DNA from: Clostridia bacterium
GTDB lineage: Bacteria > Bacillota > Clostridia > UMGS1810
DNA: 17,236 bases
Assembly: GCA_017629325.1 (NCBI GenBank)
Contig: JAGBXL010000052.1
Span: forward strand, 1 to 17,236
Direction: 5' to 3'
Numbering within the stretch: position 1 is the stretch's first letter; each line of letters starts with the position of its first letter. The position numbers and the translations under genes were made by a program. This document shows positions 14,903-17,236 of this stretch, piece by piece. Under the pieces are notes generated by a model. It was not told the origin of the DNA. It saw only the letters and a program-made list of their open reading frames with translations, and searched no databases.

Positions 14903-15783
14903 TTGGACAATATAAATGGAATAGTTATTGTAAATAAAGATAAAGGCTTTACCTCTCACGATGTGGTAAATGTTATAAGAAAAATATTCGGAACCCGCAA
15001 AGTTGGGCACACAGGCACTCTCGACCCCGATGCAACGGGCGTACTTCCAATATGCATCGGCAAAGGCACAAAGCTTGCCGATATGCTCACCTTTTCCGAT
15101 AAATGCTACAAAGCAAGAGTAAGGCTTGGCATAACTACCGACACCCAGGATATTTCAGGCGAAATTCTCACTAAGTCCGATGTTAATGTTACAGAGGAAG
15201 AACTCCTCTTGGCCATTAAAAAACACACAGGCGAAATAATGCAGATTCCGCCAATGTATTCTGCAATAAAAATAAATGGTCAAAAGCTTTGTGATTTAGC
15301 CCGAAAGGGAATAGAGGTTGAAAGAAAACCCCGAAGGTTACTATTTATTCGGCAGAGCTTTCAGATTTTGACGGCATGGAATTTAATCTCACCGTTTCCT
15401 GTTCAAAAGGCACCTATATCCGCACCCTTTGCGATGATATAGGAAAGCATTTAGGCTGCGGCGCTGTTATGACAGAACTTCAGCGTACAAAATCTTCGGT
15501 TTTCACTCTTGAAAATTCTTATACTTTAGATGAATTAAAACAAATGACCGAAGATAAGTTAAGGAGCATTTTAATGCCCGTAGACTCGGTGTTTTTAAAC
15601 TATCCCGAAATGTATATAGACGATAATTTAAAAAAACGGGTAACAAATGGTGCCACAAGCTTTGTTAAGTTAAACGAGGGTACATACAGAATATACGATA
15701 AAGAAAAAAACTTTCTTTGTCTTGCCCAAGTTAAAGAAGAAAATGGCAAAAAAACCCTTAAATCCATAAAAACGTTTTATTAA
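14903..15783 (+). pseudogene. truB: tRNA pseudouridine(55) synthase TruB, interrupted by a one-base frameshift
   Basis: TruB makes pseudouridine 55 in the tRNA T-loop. The first frame starts at TTG 14903 (MDNINGIVIVNKDKG) with a weak GGTG upstream. It carries the catalytic motif GHTGTLDPDATGVLP with D41, and PPMYSAIKINGQKL. After ERKPR (about 15335) it becomes nonsense and stops at 15442. The expected continuation VTIYSAELSDFDG resumes at 15337 in the -1 frame and runs through CSKGTYIRTLCDDIG and the C-terminal domain to 15783. Restoring one base (for example GAAAGG in place of GAAGG) would give a normal protein of 293 residues. Elsewhere the gene is undecayed, so a sequencing error or a recent mutation is likelier than an old pseudogene. 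Confidence 0.9.
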
Positions 15784-15794
15784 AGGTGATAATA

Positions 15795-16670
15795 ATGGCA
15801 AACAGTAAAAAAACAGTTGTTGCCATAGGTAAATTCGACGGTGTTCACTCAGGCCACAGGGAGCTTCTTTTAAAGGCTACCCGCATAGCAGAAGAAAAAG
15901 GCTATGAGAGCGTGGCACTTGTAATCGATACTCAAAGAGGACAGCTTCTTATTCCTAAAAACGAAAGAGACGAAATGATAAAATCCCTAGGAATAAACAG
16001 AGTAGAAATTAAGTGCTTAACACCTGAATTTATGAATATGTCGGCAGAAGAATTTGTATCGGATTTTCTTATAAAAGAATTAAACTGCGAATATGTGGTT
16101 GTTGGCTATAACTTCCGCTTTGCAAAGGGCAGATCTGCCGATGCAAATTATCTTGAAGAGCTGTGCATGGAAAATGATATATACTGCACAGTTATCCCAA
16201 AGCTAACATGCCATCTGGAATCAGGCGAGGTAACCGCCAGCAGCAGTAATATCCGTGATTCATTATTCAGGGGAGATGTTAAAGAGGCATCGGTAATTTT
16301 AGGCAGAACCTATTCACTCTCGGGTGAGGTTGTTTCAGGCAGAAAAATCGGCAGAACAATAAACACGCCCACAGCAAATATAAAATGCCACGCAAAAACA
16401 ACTCTTCCAAAGAAAGGCGTCTATGCCACAAGAGTGCAAATAAACGGAAAAACCTATGCTTCAATAACCAATATAGGCAATAATCCAACAGTCAGTTCAA
16501 ACGGTGAAATCACCATTGAAACCCATATAATAGACTTTTCGGATAATATCTATGGTAAAGAAATTAAAATTGAATTTTTATCAAGAATAAGAGACGAAAA
16601 AAAGTTTGATAGCCTTGAAGAATTAAAAAATCAAATAGAAAAAGATATAAACATTTCTAAAAAGGAATAA
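15795..16670 (+). CDS. ribF: Bifunctional riboflavin kinase / FAD synthetase
   Basis: A 291-residue enzyme that makes FMN from riboflavin and then FAD. The N-terminal nucleotidyltransferase half has GKFDGVHSGH (12-21), GYNFRFAKGR (104-113) and SSSNIR (149-154). The C-terminal kinase half has LGRTYSLSGEVVSGRKIGRT (169-188), TPTAN (191-195) and the acidic ETHIIDF (242-248). The usual FxPHP motif of the FAD synthetase half is absent: the matching region reads LVIDTQRGQ (42-50). The N-terminus is also about 10-20 residues shorter than in many homologs. I use ATG 15795 after AAAGGTGAT (15782-15790); GTG 15786 lies within that site. It follows truB by 11 bases. Confidence 0.92.
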   Translation: MANSKKTVVAIGKFDGVHSGHRELLLKATRIAEEKGYESVALVIDTQRGQLLIPKNERDEMIKSLGINRVEIKCLTPEFMNMSAEEFVSDFLIKELNCEYVVVGYNFRFAKGRSADANYLEELCMENDIYCTVIPKLTCHLESGEVTASSSNIRDSLFRGDVKEASVILGRTYSLSGEVVSGRKIGRTINTPTANIKCHAKTTLPKKGVYATRVQINGKTYASITNIGNNPTVSSNGEITIETHIIDFSDNIYGKEIKIEFLSRIRDEKKFDSLEELKNQIEKDINISKKE

Positions 16671-16715
16671 ACGATTTTGATGATTTTTAAGGCAATTTAA
16701 AAGCTTTGGTTTGTG

Positions 16716-16744
16716 TTGACAAATAAAAATCATTGTGCTATAAT
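16716..16744 (+). promoter_or_regulatory. thrS promoter (consensus sigma-A)
   Basis: TTGACA (16716-16721), 17 bases, TATAAT (16739-16744). Both boxes match consensus exactly. Transcription would start near 16751, just before the T-box leader. No strong terminator is visible between the ribF stop at 16670 and this site. Confidence 0.93.
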
Positions 16745-16760
16745 TTTATTTAATTTAAAA

Positions 16761-17003
16761 GCCATGACGGAGACAGTAGCTTTTTTGAAGCATACCAGAG
16801 AGAGAAACATTTGCTGGAAGTTTCTTATGCCAACATTTAGTGAACACCACTCCCGAGCTGCAGTGTCGAAATAACAGTAGGCTCTTGCCGTAACTCCTGC
16901 GTAAAAGGATAGGGTAGCCCCCAAAGTTAAAAACCAAGGTGGAACCGTGCAAAATTTTGCACCCTTGATAATGCGATTTTTCGCGTTACAAGGGTGCTTT
17001 TTT
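16761..17003 (+). promoter_or_regulatory. T-box leader, threonine-type specifier
   Basis: A full T-box attenuation leader. Stem I begins near 16766 (GAC pairing with GTC 16865-16867), has AGTA at 16775-16778 and the distal AGAGAG (16797-16802) and GCTGGAAG (16813-16820) segments. The specifier region reads TGAAC-ACC-AC, placing ACC (16846-16848) as a threonine codon. Stem III spans about 16880-16919. The conserved T-box AAGGTGGAACCGTG is at 16936-16949. AAGG (16936-16939) can pair with CCTT (16963-16966) as antiterminator, which would break the terminator. Uncharged tRNA-Thr should favour read-through into the synthetase gene. Confidence 0.93.
16959..17003 (+). terminator. T-box regulated intrinsic terminator
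   Basis: GCACCCTTG (16959-16967) pairs with CAAGGGTGC (16989-16997), extended inside by TAATGCG / CGCGTTA (16969-16975 and 16982-16988, one G-T pair). Six T bases follow. Its 5' arm shares CCTT with the antiterminator. Confidence 0.93.
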
Positions 17004-17013
17004 ATAACATAGG

Positions 17014-17110
17014 AAATTACGCGCAGTCGTGCGTAATTTTGCCTGTTTCAAAAAAGTGTACCTTTTTGCCCCCGAGAGTGGGGGTTAGGGGGTTGATGTG
17101 ATGAAATCAC
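17014..17110. repeat. Run of small palindromes between the T-box terminator and thrS
   Basis: Four inverted repeats lie in series: 17014-17039 (AAATTACGCGC / GTGCGTAATTT, one G-T pair), 17051-17067 (AAAAAG / CTTTTT), 17069-17084 (CCCCC / GGGGG) and 17098-17110 (GTGAT / ATCAC). No coding frame or ribosome binding site is visible here. The layout resembles the cluster at 5521-5623, and both contain a TCACTTTTT-AAT segment. Confidence 0.55.
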
Positions 17111-17124
17111 TTTTTTAATGTAAT

Positions 17125-17150
17125 TGTAGGGAAGGGATTTATCCCTTCCG
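17125..17150 (+). repeat. Small hairpin element, ATTTAT-centre family, copy D
   Basis: TGTAG, then a perfect 9-base stem (GGAAGGGAT 17130-17138 with ATCCCTTCC 17141-17149) around a TT loop, then G. The centre is ATTTAT. It is the best-preserved copy, and it lies 56 bases before the probable thrS start. Confidence 0.68.
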
Positions 17151-17205
17151 ATGTAAATCAAAAAATTATTTAATTCAATATAAAACATCGAAAGGAAGTT
17201 ATATT

Positions 17206-17236
17206 ATGAAAGTTATCTATGCTAATGGCACAGTTG
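17206..17236 (+). CDS. thrS: Probable threonyl-tRNA synthetase, N-terminus (partial)
   Basis: Only ten codons are inside the window: MKVIYANGTV, then the sequence ends. The ATG follows AAAGGAAG (17191-17198). The short peptide fits the opening strand of a TGS domain, with which ThrS begins, and does not fit the starts of AlaS or most other synthetases. The main support is the upstream T-box leader with a threonine specifier. Identity is inferred mostly from that context. Confidence 0.68.
   Translation, partial: MKVIYANGTV

Noticed and set aside
15320..15345. Programmed -1 frameshifting in truB
   Set aside because: No X-XXY-YYZ slippery heptamer is in the reading frame at the switch point, and truB is not known to use recoding. 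An indel is simpler.
16730..16952. Minus-strand open frames across the T-box leader
   Set aside because: They cover a clear structured RNA, have no binding sites and encode no recognisable protein.

Overview
The window looks like chromosomal housekeeping DNA from a low-G+C Gram-positive bacterium of the class Clostridia, probably an anaerobe. The evidence is a two-subunit dihydroorotate dehydrogenase (PyrK plus PyrD type 1B), an aspartate transcarbamoylase regulatory chain (PyrI) beside PyrB, a CIRCE-controlled groESL operon, the rimP-nusA-ylxR-ylxQ-infB-rbfA gene order, strong AGGAGG-type ribosome binding sites and a T-box leader. The genus cannot be named from sequence alone.

Layout. Bases 1-4761 (+ strand) hold the end of a pyrimidine operon: carB (3' end only), pyrK, pyrD, pyrF, pyrE, pyrB, pyrI. 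A type I inorganic pyrophosphatase gene (ppa, 4911-5444) follows. A bidirectional terminator (5469-5505) and a run of small palindromes (5521-5623) separate this block from three minus-strand genes: groEL (5626-7266), groES (7287-7571, with its own promoter and a perfect CIRCE operator) and ychF (7767-8864, own promoter). From 8973 the + strand resumes with a consensus promoter, a structured leader that folds on paper as a three-way junction, and the operon rimP, nusA, ylxR, ylxQ, infB, rbfA, nrnA, truB, ribF (9110-16670). The window ends with a consensus promoter, a complete T-box leader (threonine-type specifier, terminator at 16959-17003) and the first ten codons of a probable threonyl-tRNA synthetase gene.

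How the genes work together. The first block carries out de novo UMP synthesis: carbamoyl phosphate (CarB), carbamoyl aspartate (PyrB/PyrI), orotate (PyrD/PyrK), OMP (PyrE) and UMP (PyrF). Ppa can remove the pyrophosphate released by PyrE. GroES/GroEL form the main chaperonin under HrcA-type control. The rimP-infB-rbfA block serves 30S maturation, transcription elongation and translation initiation. nrnA, truB and ribF add small-RNA turnover, tRNA pseudouridylation and flavin cofactor synthesis; FMN and FAD are also the cofactors of PyrD and PyrK.

No phage, transposase, CRISPR array or obvious new multi-gene system is visible. The most notable signals lie between genes: a family of small hairpin elements with changing stems and a constant ATTTAT centre in pyrimidine-operon spacers and in the thrS leader; two clusters of tandem palindromes; the rimP leader; and a one-base frameshift in truB.
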